From the NCBI RefSeq assembly GCF_032854445.1, contig NC_088306.1:6693924-6757923 (forward strand): DNA of 64,000 nucleotides, in the 5' to 3' direction. The notes below the pieces were generated by a model. It had not been told where the DNA came from. It did not search any database and worked only from the letters and a program-made list of their open reading frames with translations. The position numbers were made by a program, and so were the translations under genes. Each line of letters starts with the position of its first letter. The first letter of the stretch is position 1. Of this stretch, positions 1 through 11,290 are shown in pieces. The stretch is from Liolophura sinensis. Taxonomy: Eukaryota > Mollusca > Polyplacophora > Chitonida > Chitonidae.

Positions 1-566
1 TCGTCTTTCGGAGTGCAGATAAGGAAACCACCGTAATCGACGACGTGATTCGACAACAGTGAAAAAGAATACAGCGCCGCAGAAACAGAGATGAGGAAAC
101 AAATGTACTGTTTGGCCTTGATACATCGGCAGTAGAGGACGATCCGCATAGGGTGGCAAATCCGAACGTAGTTTTCATACGTCACCAGAACAATCAGCCA
201 CACGGAGATGAATCCCGTCACATACGTAAGGTAGACAACCACCTGACAAACTCCACGCGAATGAAAGAAAGACACGTTCACTTTTTCCAGCCATATTACC
301 AGCAGACAGAGAAGGAAGATCGTGTCAGACACGGCTTTGGCGGTCAGGTAGAGTATACAGGACAACGTTCGGAGTTTACGGGTAAGAAACACAAAGAAAG
401 ACAAGGTATTCCCGATGATTCCGGTAGAGATAATGATAGGTAACAATACAATCTCCATTTTCTCCGAGGCCAACACAAGGCTTTGTTTGTCTGGATATGC
501 ACCCGTAGTGTTATATTGACCCGGAGAGTAGCCACACATGCTGGTATTTTCTGTTAAGTTGGTCAT
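1..566 (-). CDS. Rhodopsin-family G-protein-coupled receptor, 5' part (runs off window)
   Basis: Reading the minus strand from an ATG at 566-564 gives 188 uninterrupted codons to the window edge. The protein begins with a short extracellular tail with three N-glycosylation sequons (N3, N7, N19). TM1 (about 39-61) carries the GN motif at 52-53. TM2 (about 72-92) has the conserved Asp at 81 in AKAVSD. Cys107 fits the top of TM3. TM3 ends in ENY at 131-133 where most family members have DRY, followed by a CHP motif. TM4 lies at about 154-172, and Cys184 fits the loop-2 disulfide partner. This is a plasma-membrane receptor that would couple a ligand, probably a peptide or small molecule, to G proteins; the ligand cannot be told from this part. 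TM5-TM7 are outside the window. The start is the first ATG before the sequons; no intron is needed in the visible part. Confidence 0.85.
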   Translation of the reverse strand, partial: MTNLTENTSMCGYSPGQYNTTGAYPDKQSLVLASEKMEIVLLPIIISTGIIGNTLSFFVFLTRKLRTLSCILYLTAKAVSDTIFLLCLLVIWLEKVNVSFFHSRGVCQVVVYLTYVTGFISVWLIVLVTYENYVRICHPMRIVLYCRCIKAKQYICFLISVSAALYSFSLLSNHVVDYGGFLICTPKD

Positions 567-979
567 TCTCGACGAAAACTTGAAACTGGGACGTCTTCAG
601 TTTAAACGGTTGTAAGCCCCAGTTAAGTGGTTGGATGTGAACATCACTTGCTGCAGAAGTGGTGAGACCGGTTTGCCGCCAGTAGAGGGAGAACGGATGA
701 AGGCCCGGCGCATTTCACTATGGAGAAAGTAAGTGGATGGTGAAGAGAACATCACCAGCCTGCCTCGGTCATCCACCGCGACTGCGTTACAAGCGCAGTG
801 CCTTCGTCAATACGCTTCTGCCGGCGCTGACAGCCAACGCATTTTCAGCCTCTCCATCCGACCTACAGGGGACTGGTATATTGCCGTTGAAGCCCGGGCT
901 CTTACGAGATGAAAACTGTCAAGAAGACCAAATAGTCATTAAACCCCCCGATGAGTACAAAAGAAATCTAAGCCACAGC
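567..979. other. Upstream flank of the GPCR, no gene seen
   Basis: This stretch would hold the 5' UTR or promoter of the minus-strand receptor. An 82-codon open frame on the plus strand (737-985) has no recognisable domain and runs into a SINE tail, so I do not call it. I see no clear TATA box or splice acceptor that would prove another exon. Confidence 0.4.
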
Positions 980-1050
980 CCATAATGCTGGCAGCCGTCG
1001 TATAAGTGAAATATTTCTGAGTACTGAGTAAACCACCAACCAAGTAAATG
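980..1050 (+). mobile_element. SINE 3'-tail fragment
   Basis: Matches the tail of the full SINE at 7336-7606: a CATAATGCTGG block, GTCGTATAAGTGAAATATT, then TGAGTAC, with a decayed AAC-ACCAACCAA-GTAAAT end in place of the usual ACACCAATCAAATAAAT. The tRNA-like head is absent. Confidence 0.7.
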
Positions 1051-1412
1051 AAAAAATCTAAGGTTTAAAAGACCCTTTAATAAACCATGATTAATAATAA
1101 GCTGCTTTTTTGTGAGTTAACGGCCTTCAATTAAAATTGTAGGGAACAACAGTTGCGGGGATTAACACGGGGAGGTATTTCAGTTCAAGTACAAAACGAA
1201 CTGAAAGCTATTACTGTTCGTCATGAATGTTGAACTGGGGTGATCCTTAGCGCAGACTGCTGTATCAAAACTTAAAACATGTTGACAGGTTAATGAAATG
1301 AACTTTTTCAAAGGCCAAAACGTGTTTTTGTTTAATTAACGTACTTTTGAATTTTAAAACCAGTAGCAAGCTTTACATATTATTTATTACTTATAAAATA
1401 CTAAATATTATT

Positions 1413-1500
1413 TATAGGAAACCGGGCTGAGATCGGGGAAACTCACAACCATGCGCGGGTTGCTGACAGACATTCCCTTGTACAGCCGGAGAGGACAACC
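1413..1500 (-). mobile_element. SINE body fragment
   Basis: Reverse-complement match to the middle of the SINE (AAACCGGGC, AACCATGCGCGGGTTGCTG, CAGCCGGAGAGGA). Both ends are missing. The bases around it (1051-1412 and 1501-2185) show no gene or other repeat that I can support. Confidence 0.6.
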
Positions 1501-2189
1501 ACATCACCTTAAAACAGTGATATAGTCTATTTCTTTTAGCCAATCGCCTACATTCATCTGTTTGTAAAATCAGTCACACTCGCTACCAAAATAACCTTCT
1601 AATTTATAATGTTGAACTGCATAAGCCTTGTCTCGACACCAAGAAATCATAGTCTCGGCTGACGTCATATTTTTTTCGCAAACCAGTCCTTGGTGTTGAA
1701 ACGAAGACTATGGACTTCAACACTAGAAAAAGATTACTATACACGTGGTACGTATTCCAGAGAAAGGTTATAGATAAATAAGTGCACCTATTGCTTTCGT
1801 AGAATTGTTTCGATAGTCTCGCCAAAGACAGAAACTACGTCATTTAAGCACAAGTTTTCCCAGATTTAGATTTCCAATTCATTAAGCCATGTCAAAAACC
1901 ACGACAAAAGTATAATTTTGGTATATCTATGTACATCTGTGTTGTAACGGTTTCGAGTTGATGATAATAAACTTAGGTTAATACGCCACCAAACAAGCTA
2001 CAAATGGATAACATTAACAGATACGATATATATGCAAGACTACAGCACGGAGAGTAAAACAGTAGCAGTGAAGACAGGGTGACATCTTCACAAATACATG
2101 ATCACACAGAACCAGTGAATTCCGGTCTATTGTCAATTTTCTTCAGAGTTAAATTTTTAACGGAAAAAAATGATACACGTAAGTGAACC

Positions 2190-2310
2190 TATGCCTTAAT
2201 ACTGACGTTCGCATATCAACCATCAACCAATAAGGACGTTCCAGGTCAATAATCGCCAGTTCTTACAACAACGCAAACCACCAAAGAACTAAGAAAGTAT
2301 ATTTATTACT
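2190..2310 (-). mobile_element. Solitary end fragment of the Penelope-like element
   Basis: Shares the diagnostic string of blocks seen beside the RT fragments at 8.0 and 62.7 kb: CATATCAACCATCAACCAATAA, GACGTTCCAGGTCAATAATCG, then CCACCAAAGAACTAAGAAAG. No coding part is attached. Confidence 0.5.
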
Positions 2311-2319
2311 TATATATTT

Positions 2320-4860
2320 AATATATCTTAAACAAACGTTAAAGCAAGGTGCGAGCTAAATCTGAGATCTGTGTCATTCTTTTGACCTTAGCTTTCAGAA
2401 ATACAGATCTCTGTTAACTTTGGGAAGATCCCACCCTAGCATCAAAGTCACGTGATTCCAAAAGGGCGGCTGGCAAGTTCTGATGCTGTCGGAATGGTGG
2501 CGTCGGGTACATTTGTGTTAACTGCGATGTTACTGTCTGTACTTCTCCCGCCTAATTTTGTAATGTGAATTCAATTTTGTAAAAATCGCGGGACACCTGT
2601 TTTCTTTAAGGGAACAGGATCCAGTTCTAGGTGAATAAATGCAACGATTAATAGCGTTTAATGTGCTAGCTATCCCAGTGCTTAGTTTATGCTTGACTTA
2701 AGGGATAAAATGTGATAAAAAAAAAACAAAAACAGGTTACTGAGTGAGGTAGCAAAGCAAAGGAAGCATACACGATGAGAATTGGGAACAGGGCCTGAAT
2801 GACGGGTTAAGACCGGACATAACATTCATACCTTTCATCAACATACTTTCAATTTCCAGGACAAACAATGTGCGGGTTCAAATCTCGCTGTTATTACTCG
2901 TAAGGCCAAGATAGCAATAAGCTATAGGCGTTTGCGCAGTCGTTGAAATCCACATGTCTTCTACCTATATGTTATACATATCTGTACATTCCTTGTATGA
3001 AAGTTTGTAAGTAATTTGCCAAAGGTCGGTGGTTTACACCGAGCATTACTGTTTCACCCACCCCTAAAGCTGATCGTCGTCGCCTACGGAAAAAAAATTA
3101 AATAATAATCAAACGATGTAGATGGTGTTATTCACCAAATCAAACTTGAGTAGTTGGCGCAACCTAACTTCGATTATTACACCCACCCCCCCTCCATGAA
3201 TCGCCTATTTTGTTAATTATAAGGTAGTGGTAAAAACATTGATTCTTAATAAAATATTATCACTGATCATTAATACTACACACTAAGCCTACGTGTGCAA
3301 ATAAGAAGAAATTTCACTTCAATTAAAGTTTGACGCACTAACGTAAAGTTGTTTACTATATACCGAACGGAACTTTGACAGCATATAAATTAAGGAATTA
3401 GGAACGATCCCTACCTAGACCAGCAGTCAATAGTTTTAATGGTGATAGAACGACAGACGGAAGTGGGGTTGAATTAAATCACTTTCCAGTGACGCCTAAA
3501 AATTGCACTTGACATCACTGCATTTGTTTTTCTTTTTAATCTAATTCTGGATAAGTTATGGTGCTAGGGGGGCATGAAAGTTGATACTACTACTGAGGTA
3601 AACTGACAAGAGGCCGTACTTCACCTTTTTTTTAACCATTTGCCAGTTATCACACTGTCGTCCCTGCTCTGGTTTTACTCTCTATGCTGTGCGTCTTTAA
3701 TTATATCCATATCGTGTATCATGCCAGTTCACAAGTTTTTGTTTATCAAAACATGTGTCTACGTGGGGCTTTGGTTTCAAGTGTTCATATAGGCAACGGG
3801 ACGAGAACTAGCTTAATTAAACTGGGCAGTTACAAGTCAATGCAGACACAATCATGATTTTAACTTACAGCAGCAATACACGTATCTTGTGCGAGTGTTT
3901 GTGGATAGTGGCAGATGTAACACTCTTGTGATTCAATACAGAAGACGACAAATGTAAGGCGGATTGTGTAAGGTATAATAACGCTATATTGAACTAACAG
4001 TAACATGTGTTCAACGGAAGTGATATTCTAAAGGGTTAATGAGCAACAGTATGCTTGCTTAATTACATTGGTAAAAGCACGTGTACTAACATATGAGTCA
4101 TATTACATGTACATTACATGGGTTACTATTCATGAGCACAACTTCCAGTCCCAATTTATCAGACCCCTGTTTATTTCTTTCCTCCCTGGAACATTATATT
4201 TGTCTATATCATTACCTGCCCAGGAACCCAATGGACAACCTTCTCTGCTTAAAGCACTTTGGTTCTATCCTGTGCGGTCTCTTTTTCATTCTTGTTCCTA
4301 TGACGATTTGTGGATCTACATGTTGCGTAGTACACCTACTCCTGAATTACGAAAAGAGAATGGTCAATTCGGCTGAGACCCGGGCCATCACTGCACGGTG
4401 TGAAATGTACCTTATTGTCGAAACACCCGGTGAATTTAGAGAAGGCATCTGAATGTATTTTGAAATGCATCATTTTCTGTCACAGTCTAGTGTTTGGTTA
4501 GATGCCCACTTGGTACCATTTATGGCATCGAGTACATGTACCTACAGGGCCATCAATATGACATATTTTCAGTCCTCATAACCTTCGTGTCAAAATGACA
4601 TTCTACCGGTTTTCCACAGTTTCAATATTGCCTGTTCGTATTCTGGGTGGTTATACGGCAGCCCTCAGAATGTATTATTACAAAGGCCAGACAGTTTGCA
4701 ATTACCATTAACCAAATGCCAAAGTTGAGAAACTGACAAAAATAGCTCAAATTGGTTCCCATTTAATTCCGCTTACCGGTACTGTTGTTAACTTTTGCTT
4801 CAGTGATTCCGTACGGCGCTGACCAATGTGACCTTTAGTATAGTGCACGTAGCTACAGAG
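2320..4860. other. No gene; scattered decayed repeats
   Basis: About 2.5 kb without a recognisable exon. At 2990-3110 there is a piece (AAGGTCGGTGGTTTACACCGAGCA, CACCCCTAAAGCTGATCGTCGTCG, A-rich end) that resembles 45470-45550 and may be a second SINE type. At 3590-3695 a block ending CACACTG...GGTTTTACTCT recurs near 35.6 and 53.2 kb. Two overlapping open frames at 4068-4452 have no recognisable domain and I treat them as chance. Confidence 0.4.
3590..3695 (+). repeat. Dispersed repeat block, copy 1
   Basis: The order GAGGTAAACTGACAAGAGGC, CCGTACTTCAC, CCAGTTATCACACTG, TCTGGTTTTACTCT is seen again, diverged, at 35570-35650 and 53170-53270, and on the opposite strand near 61740-61790. In the 35-kb and 61-kb regions it lies near ends of the Penelope-like element, so it may be part of the same terminal repeat. 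Confidence 0.45.
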
Positions 4861-4863
4861 TAT

Positions 4864-5036
4864 TTCACCAATGCGGTCGCTTTGAGTTCAAGTCCAGCTC
4901 ATGCTGGCTTCCTTTCCGGCAGTGCGTGGGAAGGTCTTCCAGCAACCTGCGAATGATCGAGGGCTTCCCCAGGGCTGTGCCCGGTTTCCTTCGTATAAGT
5001 GAAACATTCTTGAGTCAAATAAATAAATCAATAAGT
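4864..5036 (+). mobile_element. SINE, head-truncated copy
   Basis: Starts inside the tRNA-like head (TTTCACCAATGCGGTCGCT), keeps a B-box-like TTGAGTTCAAGTCC and the body, loses the CCACCATAATGCTGG block, and ends in AAATAAATAAAT. Confidence 0.75.
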
Positions 5037-5065
5037 AACTTGAGAGTATTATCGAGAGTGTTCGA

Positions 5066-5301
5066 TCCTCAGTTGGTTAGCGCACTAGCGCAACGTATGA
5101 TCATGCTGGCTTCCTCTCCGGCCGTGCGTGGGAAGGTATACAAGCGTGGGAAGGTATACAAGCAACCTGCGCATGATCGTGGGTTTTCCCCGGGCTCTTC
5201 CCGGTTTCCTCCCATCACAATGCTGGAATGCGCAATTACTTTAAAAGTAAATGATTCTTGAGTATGGCGTAAAATACCAATCAAATAAATAAATAAATAC
5301 A
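5066..5301 (+). mobile_element. SINE with internal deletion and a short duplication
   Basis: Keeps the A-box side (CAGTTGGTTAGCGC) but lacks the B-box segment: the head jumps from GCGCAACG to ATCATGCTGGCTTCC. A 16-nt unit (GCGTGGGAAGGTATAC + A) occurs twice in a row at about 5127-5162. The tail carries about 25 extra bases before the TTCTTGAGTATGGCGTAAAA block and ends in (AAAT)n. Probably inactive, because half the internal Pol III promoter is gone. Confidence 0.7.
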
Positions 5302-5883
5302 GAGTATTATCTTATCAGAGAGAAAAGGTGATCAGGTAAAGAATGAACAGTTAGAAAATAACCAGCTGAAAGATAGGCTTCTCTGAACACTTTTTCGACT
5401 AGAATCTTGTTCACCCAACAACAAAAATCTGTTGCCTTCGTTAGTGTTGTTCCAGTAAAGATTACTCCCCAATTTTGGGAATAGCTGCATTTCCGACCAA
5501 TCACAATTAAAGTGAAATGGGTTAATACATTTTCAGTAAGACTCACAGATTTTATTGTTTATATACCGGCATTAGTCCACTTGCGTGAGGTTTCCTGGGG
5601 GAAGAAGATATCATGTTCACATCCAGACAGATACATTGTTTTGATTCGAACAAAACACTCACCAGATTTCTGTACAGAAAGGACAACTAAATACATGATC
5701 ATGCAAGCCAGTACTTAAGAGGCTTGTTTGTCATCGTCTTGGCACACAAGGTGCTCATTAAATTCAGGCCTTGGGCAGGAGATTCCCCCACTCACCTTTA
5801 TTCACTGACAATAAACGCTGGGCGCCGTTGCTGTGCCATTTGCAGTGTAACGTTCGAAAAATCACTTGTCCCTCACCAATATG

Positions 5884-5990
5884 CCGTACTCAAGGACAGT
5901 AGACTTATACTACGGCGGACAGCATTATGGCGAAAGGAACCGGACAGATTTGTGAAAATCCACGACCATTCGCAGAATGCTGGGAGATAA
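5884..5990 (-). mobile_element. SINE 3'-half fragment
   Basis: Reverse-complement match to the SINE tail and body: GCCGTACTCAAG, TACTACGGCGGACAGCATTATGG, CCACGACCATTCGCAG. The tRNA-like head and (AAAT)n tail are missing. Bases 5302-5883 on its left show no supported gene. Confidence 0.65.
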
Positions 5991-7324
5991 TCCGTGGGCC
6001 AGACATGATATTGGTACCACCTGAGGTAGCCAAACCTAATTGGTACTAACATGTAGAAGTAAATTAAGACGATATCCTTTCCCCATTGGTAGCTTTATCA
6101 CACATTTTGATAAAATGAAAAATCCTCTTATAAAGCGTTGCGTAAATTACAAAAAGCAGAACAAGCGTCAATATATCCTGAACTGTCAGTTGACAATATA
6201 GTAAGACCAATTTAAAAGCGGGGTTTGTATTAATTATGAAGCCAAGAAAATATAACAATCCACATTTTGTCTATATTTCATGTATGTTGTTGGCTGAATA
6301 TTCAGTTGACCGCTACAGCTACGTGTTAGATTTGATTAATGACAGTCTACATGCCGTGCTGTGTAGTTCTTTTATTTACTCCCATTATTAAGGTGTGTTA
6401 ACGTGGATTAGCTCAGGTAAGTAAACGTTCGTGTCATTTATTTGCCTTTAATTTACAAGTCTGAAAAACTACCACGTCAGAACAAACCTTTGATCATATT
6501 TTTAACTTTCCATCAAGAAAATTGGTCATTGAAAGTTCCACCAAACACTAAGATTAAAGACTAAATTATTTGGTAATACTCCTTGCAGAGTGTAAGTGTC
6601 TACTTTGATGTTAGACAAAAAAAAAAGAAAACAGAAAAAACAGTATTATTAAGTGTATGGCAGACAAAATACGAAAACGCTGGATACTTGAGTGGCCTTT
6701 TCTGACCATACTCTGAACAGTGACGTCACATAAGAATTTTGTGACTTCATACAAGCAGTCTGCTGAACTACTACATTAAAATCCACAGACATACTTGTAT
6801 AGAGCCATAAATACATTACCTGAATAGACCCTAAGGAAAAATATTTCTTAATGGATGATTATATCATTAGTTGATGAAGGCACTGCTATGCAAATGGAGC
6901 AGCCAGATACTTTCATTGTTTTGATGATGACTCTGAATCCTTGATATCGTGAGAAGATCAGCCTTCGTGGAATATTCTACCCTCGGTGCTGGACATCAGG
7001 CAACCTGACTTGAACACGATCAAATTTAAAAAAAAAAAAAAAAATTATAACATGACTGCTGATTCAGCTGCATTTTCACCGTGACGAAGACTTGACCGTT
7101 ATATCCAGAGGTACTTGTGACTAACGTGCAGTAAAGCAGACAAACATGTATCAAGGATTATCATGCAGATGCAGTTCTTGTTTAATGGACGAAAACAAGC
7201 GAGCCTCTGATCCAGTTTGCTTAGCTTTCTAGCAGATGGCAGCATACTTAGAACAGCAATCCAAAAACTTGACCAAAGAATCTTGCCCTGCACAAGACGG
7301 ACCTTGATTCTGCAGTCGTGCCTT
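5991..7324. other. No gene or clear repeat
   Basis: About 1.3 kb with only short chance frames and two A-rich runs (near 6619 and 7028). The block at 6005-6045 (TGGTACCACCTGAGGTAGCCAAACC) is mirrored loosely at 9650-9690 on the other strand, a possible old repeat. Confidence 0.35.
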
Positions 7325-7335
7325 AGAAGCTCTAG

Positions 7336-7606
7336 GGGGCCTCCGTGGCTCAGTTGGTTAGCGCGCTAGCGCAGCGTAATGACCCAGGAGTCTCTCACCA
7401 ATGCGGTCGCTGTGAGTTCAACTCCAGCTCATGCTGGCTTCCTCTCCGGCCGTACGTGGGAAGGTCTTCTAGCAACCTGCGGATGGTCGTGGGTTTCCCC
7501 CGGGCTATGCCCGGTTTCCACCTACCATAATGCTGGCCGCCATCGTATAAGTGAAATATTCTTGAGTACGGCGTAAAACACCAATCAAATAAATAAATAA
7601 ATAAAT
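7336..7606 (+). mobile_element. Full-length tRNA-derived SINE with target duplication
   Basis: Best reference copy in the window. The head is tRNA-like: an A-box-like TGGCTCAGTTGG at the start and a B-box-like GTGAGTTCAACTCC about 60 nt later, which would give an internal Pol III promoter. The body follows, then TTCTTGAGTACGGCGTAAAACACCAATC and a tail of (AAAT)n. The 11-bp sequence AGAAGCTCTAG sits at 7325-7335 and 7607-7617, a target-site duplication that fixes both ends. SINEs do not encode protein and are mobilised by a partner LINE; the (AAAT)n tail differs from the (CATT)n tail of the LINE here, so that LINE is not an obvious partner. Confidence 0.9.
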
Positions 7607-7984
7607 AGAAGCTCTAGAATGTACATCAACTGGAATCTTCCTCCAGAACTACCGATTTTAATCCATAATTTATTCCTCCAGACGTTGTGCAGGGGAAAGC
7701 CAGAAACTGACAGTAGGAGTTAATGAAAATGTACAATGAAAAACCCTTCCCTATAGGGAATGTTCTCCTTCTAAATCAGAAAGTGCTAGGTTTGACAGAT
7801 GTAACATTAGGATCAAAACGTCCACAAGCAATTATATTTTAGAGGAGTTGGATGAATCAGTTACTTTGGTTTCAGATGAGAAGAGAAACCTTTATCCAAA
7901 CAGCTTGGCTACACAAATAACCAGTGAATGGCAACACCCAGGGTTCTGTAATTAAAGCCACCATGCAAGTAAGACATCACATTA

Positions 7985-8540
7985 AGGAGTAAGGTGTTAA
8001 ACAAACATCCATAGCACGAACTTACAGATAAATGAGAGTGTGAACATAAGCGTCATGTACGACATTCTTATACGATTTGTAGTGCGTAAAGGGCGTTCCA
8101 AGTCGATTATCGCAAAACAACGTTTAACACTAGCTCCCAAAGAGGAAGGTATGTAGGAAATTATACAAATAGGGAATAAAGCCGATAACACACCAGAGAG
8201 AAGCGGTCATCTGTTTTCAATGATGCCTAGAAGACAGTGGATATTCCAGGGATGAATTCCATATCAAAGTTCAAATTCGTAGTCCATGAATGAGTTCCAG
8301 GTTAAATAACAATTGAACAAGGTATCTCAGTCGCGCTTTTACTGCAACTGTAATGCGTTACAGACCTTAACCGAACACATTGTGATTCAAAAGTAATGGA
8401 CGATTACGTCTTTCCCATTAATATGTAAAGATCTCATACTACACGAGGCGCCATCTACGTTACACATGACCTGCTGGGCTGTACAAAAGCTGTCTACAAG
8501 ACAGACGGTTACATTCGGTAACCAGCGCCTTCTATTATGT
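7985..8540 (-). mobile_element. 3' flanking/terminal repeat of Penelope-like element copy 1
   Basis: Lies immediately 3' of the RT fragment on the minus strand and is shared over several hundred bases with 32150-32735 (for example GAATAAAGCC, AGAGAGAAGCGGTCAT, GGATATTCCAGGGATGAATTC in close variants). Shorter parts recur elsewhere as solitary ends. I infer a terminal repeat or 3' UTR; the exact end is not fixed. Confidence 0.55.
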
Positions 8541-9175
8541 TAATACCATGTACGCGATAGATTTGTACATAAGGATAACAGCGCAATGTATTTGCAGATT
8601 TTAATGCAGATCGCCAAAGATTCTGAACGCTCTGTCCATACCTGCCAATGAGTGTTATACTCATTGTAAAATTTGAGAAACTTAGAATGAAGGCGTTTGA
8701 TGAAGTATCCTTGACAAACCAGTTTTTGAACTAACAACTTGTGACCCAGATTAAAGTCATCACAATTTACGCAAGAGCTGACAAATGGTACAAGGCGAGA
8801 TATGTATACGCCATATACTGGACCCTTTGGTATATTGATATCCACATAACGATAATTTACAATATCAAAATTGAAATTATCCCTTTTGTCGTAAAGGCGG
8901 CGTGAAAGGAGACCTTGTTCGTCTTTGTACAGATATAGATAAAAATAATATGCACCATCAGGACTACATGTTGTCTCCTTTAAATCCAGTGAAGGCGGAT
9001 AGATATACTTCACCGCTTCAGCAATAAAGGGGTTATTTAACGCCAGTAGATCATCAATGTACCGCTCGGTAAATGAAAAGGATCGAGCTTTAAAAGATAT
9101 TACTTATAAGTATTTTCTGTCCTGTAGCAATCAGGTTTCCTTTGAAGATTGGAGTCATGGAAAGACCCATAATGT
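8541..9175 (-). pseudogene. Reverse transcriptase C-terminal fragment, probably Penelope-like
   Basis: The frame from about 9088 down reads a catalytic RT box (RYIDDLLALNN) just upstream of the GTG at 9013, then a conserved run including LYDKRDNFNFDIVNY, VYGVYISRLVPF and KLVCQGYFIKRLHSKFLKFYNEY. This is the C-terminal part of an RT family widespread in invertebrates that I place with Penelope-like elements (family assignment from memory, moderately sure). Upstream of 9090 there is a stop, and only a weak trace of the preceding PMG-type box remains. Near the end the frame shifts: the bases that encode YGQSVQNLW in the copies at 32.7 and 63.0 kb are read here in another frame. It is therefore a 5'-truncated, decayed copy. 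No endonuclease domain is visible. Confidence 0.65.
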
Positions 9176-11140
9176 GTGCTATTTGAAATTTACAATTTGG
9201 ATATTTAGGCCTGAAGTCCACAGATAATTGTTAACACCCCCACAACAGAATGCCTGAAAATGCTACAGAACATAAACTTCATGTTTTCTGCCGTTTCTGG
9301 CTGCAAAGAGAAGTGCTGATGTAGCCCATTTCGTCCGTGTACTCAGTTCTATCCCAAACCAGGAAGGGCTAAATTGTCATCTTACGTCAACAAATCTGCC
9401 ATTATCCCTAAAAAGATTAGCTTGAAGTAGTGAAGGGGGTATTCCTAAAGGTAAACACTCCTGAGTTGATTAGGGGCTCAAATACAATTGTTATTGTATG
9501 ACTGTTGGCCGATTATGAGTCAGCACCTTGAACAGTAAGTATGTTTATTAAAGCGGGCATAACCCATGCATAGCTACTGATCTGCGAGGGCCAATACATC
9601 AAAACATGAACTAAAGACATGTACCAACGTAACAATAGCAAGGCGATTTGGCTACCCTGGGTGGTAGCAATATGTGAAATTTTGGACATAGGCCCAAGGA
9701 CTAAGACTGTTTTACGTAAGACCGGAGTGGAAGCCAGACTGGAGACTTGAATGGACTTGTAATCAGAGCAACCACGCCCAATTTTGAGAGGGTTTTACTT
9801 CATTATGCTTCGGTAGCACGCCAACTCCATGGCCAGGCAGGTCAAATCTTGTTATTAAATCTGGCCTTCGGGAATTTGACTTTAGATTTTGTTTTACCAG
9901 TTGACGAACTGAACTTTTGACACTTTGCTTTTTATTCAATCAACTGGAAGGTAAAGCTTCACGATCTGCTTCCTTTTGCGTCACGTTTGGGTGGGTACAA
10001 GTTTAACCTGTTACATGCAGCATTACATATTGAGATGTCACCTGTACACAATTAAGTGTTGTATACTTGATAAAACCTGTACAGAAGTAAAACCGGCGGG
10101 TACGTGCGTTGTTGTTGTTGTGCTTCACAAACAATGGTACAGTAGTACAAATAATTGAATTATTAATTCAGCGTATAAATGGGGTAAGATTTTATGAATC
10201 CATCCTCGAGATCTCTGTCTTGGCATTTGCAGCTGATCAGCGACCTGCTGAGATTGGGGCTCACTGATGGAGGCAATGTCGTCAAACATTGAGTAAAAAT
10301 AAAACAGAGTCTAGAAACAAACAGTTCTAATCACCATTATATTAGTTTTGTTTTGCACAAAAATACAGGTGGGAGGGGGTCTGGGGGTCACTTTTCAGTA
10401 AATTTATTCACACTGCCCATGGAGATAAACATTTACAGTCAAAACATGTTTAGGAGGTTGATTTGGTCTTATGCAATCAGATACATCGGTACCTCAGGCA
10501 TTTCTATGCTCACAAAGCTTTCCTCCCTGCTAACGATTAATAAGTGCTTATCACACCAGAATTCCTTCCACTATGGACTATCCCAGCAATGTGATTATTG
10601 GTCTGTATTCGTTGGATGCTTAGACAGGACTCCACAGAGTTGACGTCTTTGGTACAAGCTGTGTTGTTATTTTTGTTTTTAAGTATGTGTGTGAGTTCAG
10701 TCCAAGAGTTTTTAGCCGGCCGTTTTTTAACCCGTTTTCCGACTTCTCCTCTGTCTGCTTGCCCAAAAAATTTCCCGTCCAATAAAAAATGGATGACTAT
10801 TCATTCTAAATCAGCAGGGAGAGGGGACTTTTTTATCCATGCAGGAAAAACAAGTGTTAAAAAATTGTAAGAAAAGCACACTCAAAGCAAACAATAATGT
10901 TTGTACTGTAACTGAAGGAGATGTGCTGTCGTTGGGTTTGTGATATGAAGTGGGATACACGTTAAAATCCAGCTCTGTCTTGATCAACTGCGGTTGTAAC
11001 TTAAACTTAGGAAATTTTTTGATCTGACAAGGTTTGAAAGTATACTGTTCTTCCTACTACCCAAGACATCTACACCCGATGGGCATACTGCAAGAAAACA
11101 AGTACTGAATACTGCATAAAACATGTATTCATTGGTTATT
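9176..11140. other. No gene seen
   Basis: About 2 kb without a recognisable exon or family. Overlapping open frames at 10353-10870 on both strands have no known motif, and their coding signal is not better than chance. Confidence 0.4.
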
Positions 11141-11145
11141 TGATT

Positions 11146-11290
11146 TCTGATACACCGCACTTAAGAATATTTAAATTATAAAACGGCAGACAGCACTATA
11201 GTGGAAATAACCCACGACCATTCGCAGGTTGCTGAAAGACCTTTCCTAGAGCGATTGCATTGGTGAAAGGCTTCTGGATCATTGTGATGC
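11146..11290 (-). mobile_element. Decayed SINE
   Basis: Reverse-complement match in order: ACTTAAGAATATTT, AAACGGCAGACAGCA, AACCCACGACCATTCGCAGGTTGCTG, GCATTGGTGAAAGGC. The far head and the (AAAT)n tail are lost. Confidence 0.6.

Noticed and set aside
4068-4452. Two overlapping plus-strand frames of 102 and 119 codons
   Set aside because: Two frames are open at once, composition is unlike a folded protein, and no domain or splice sites are seen.
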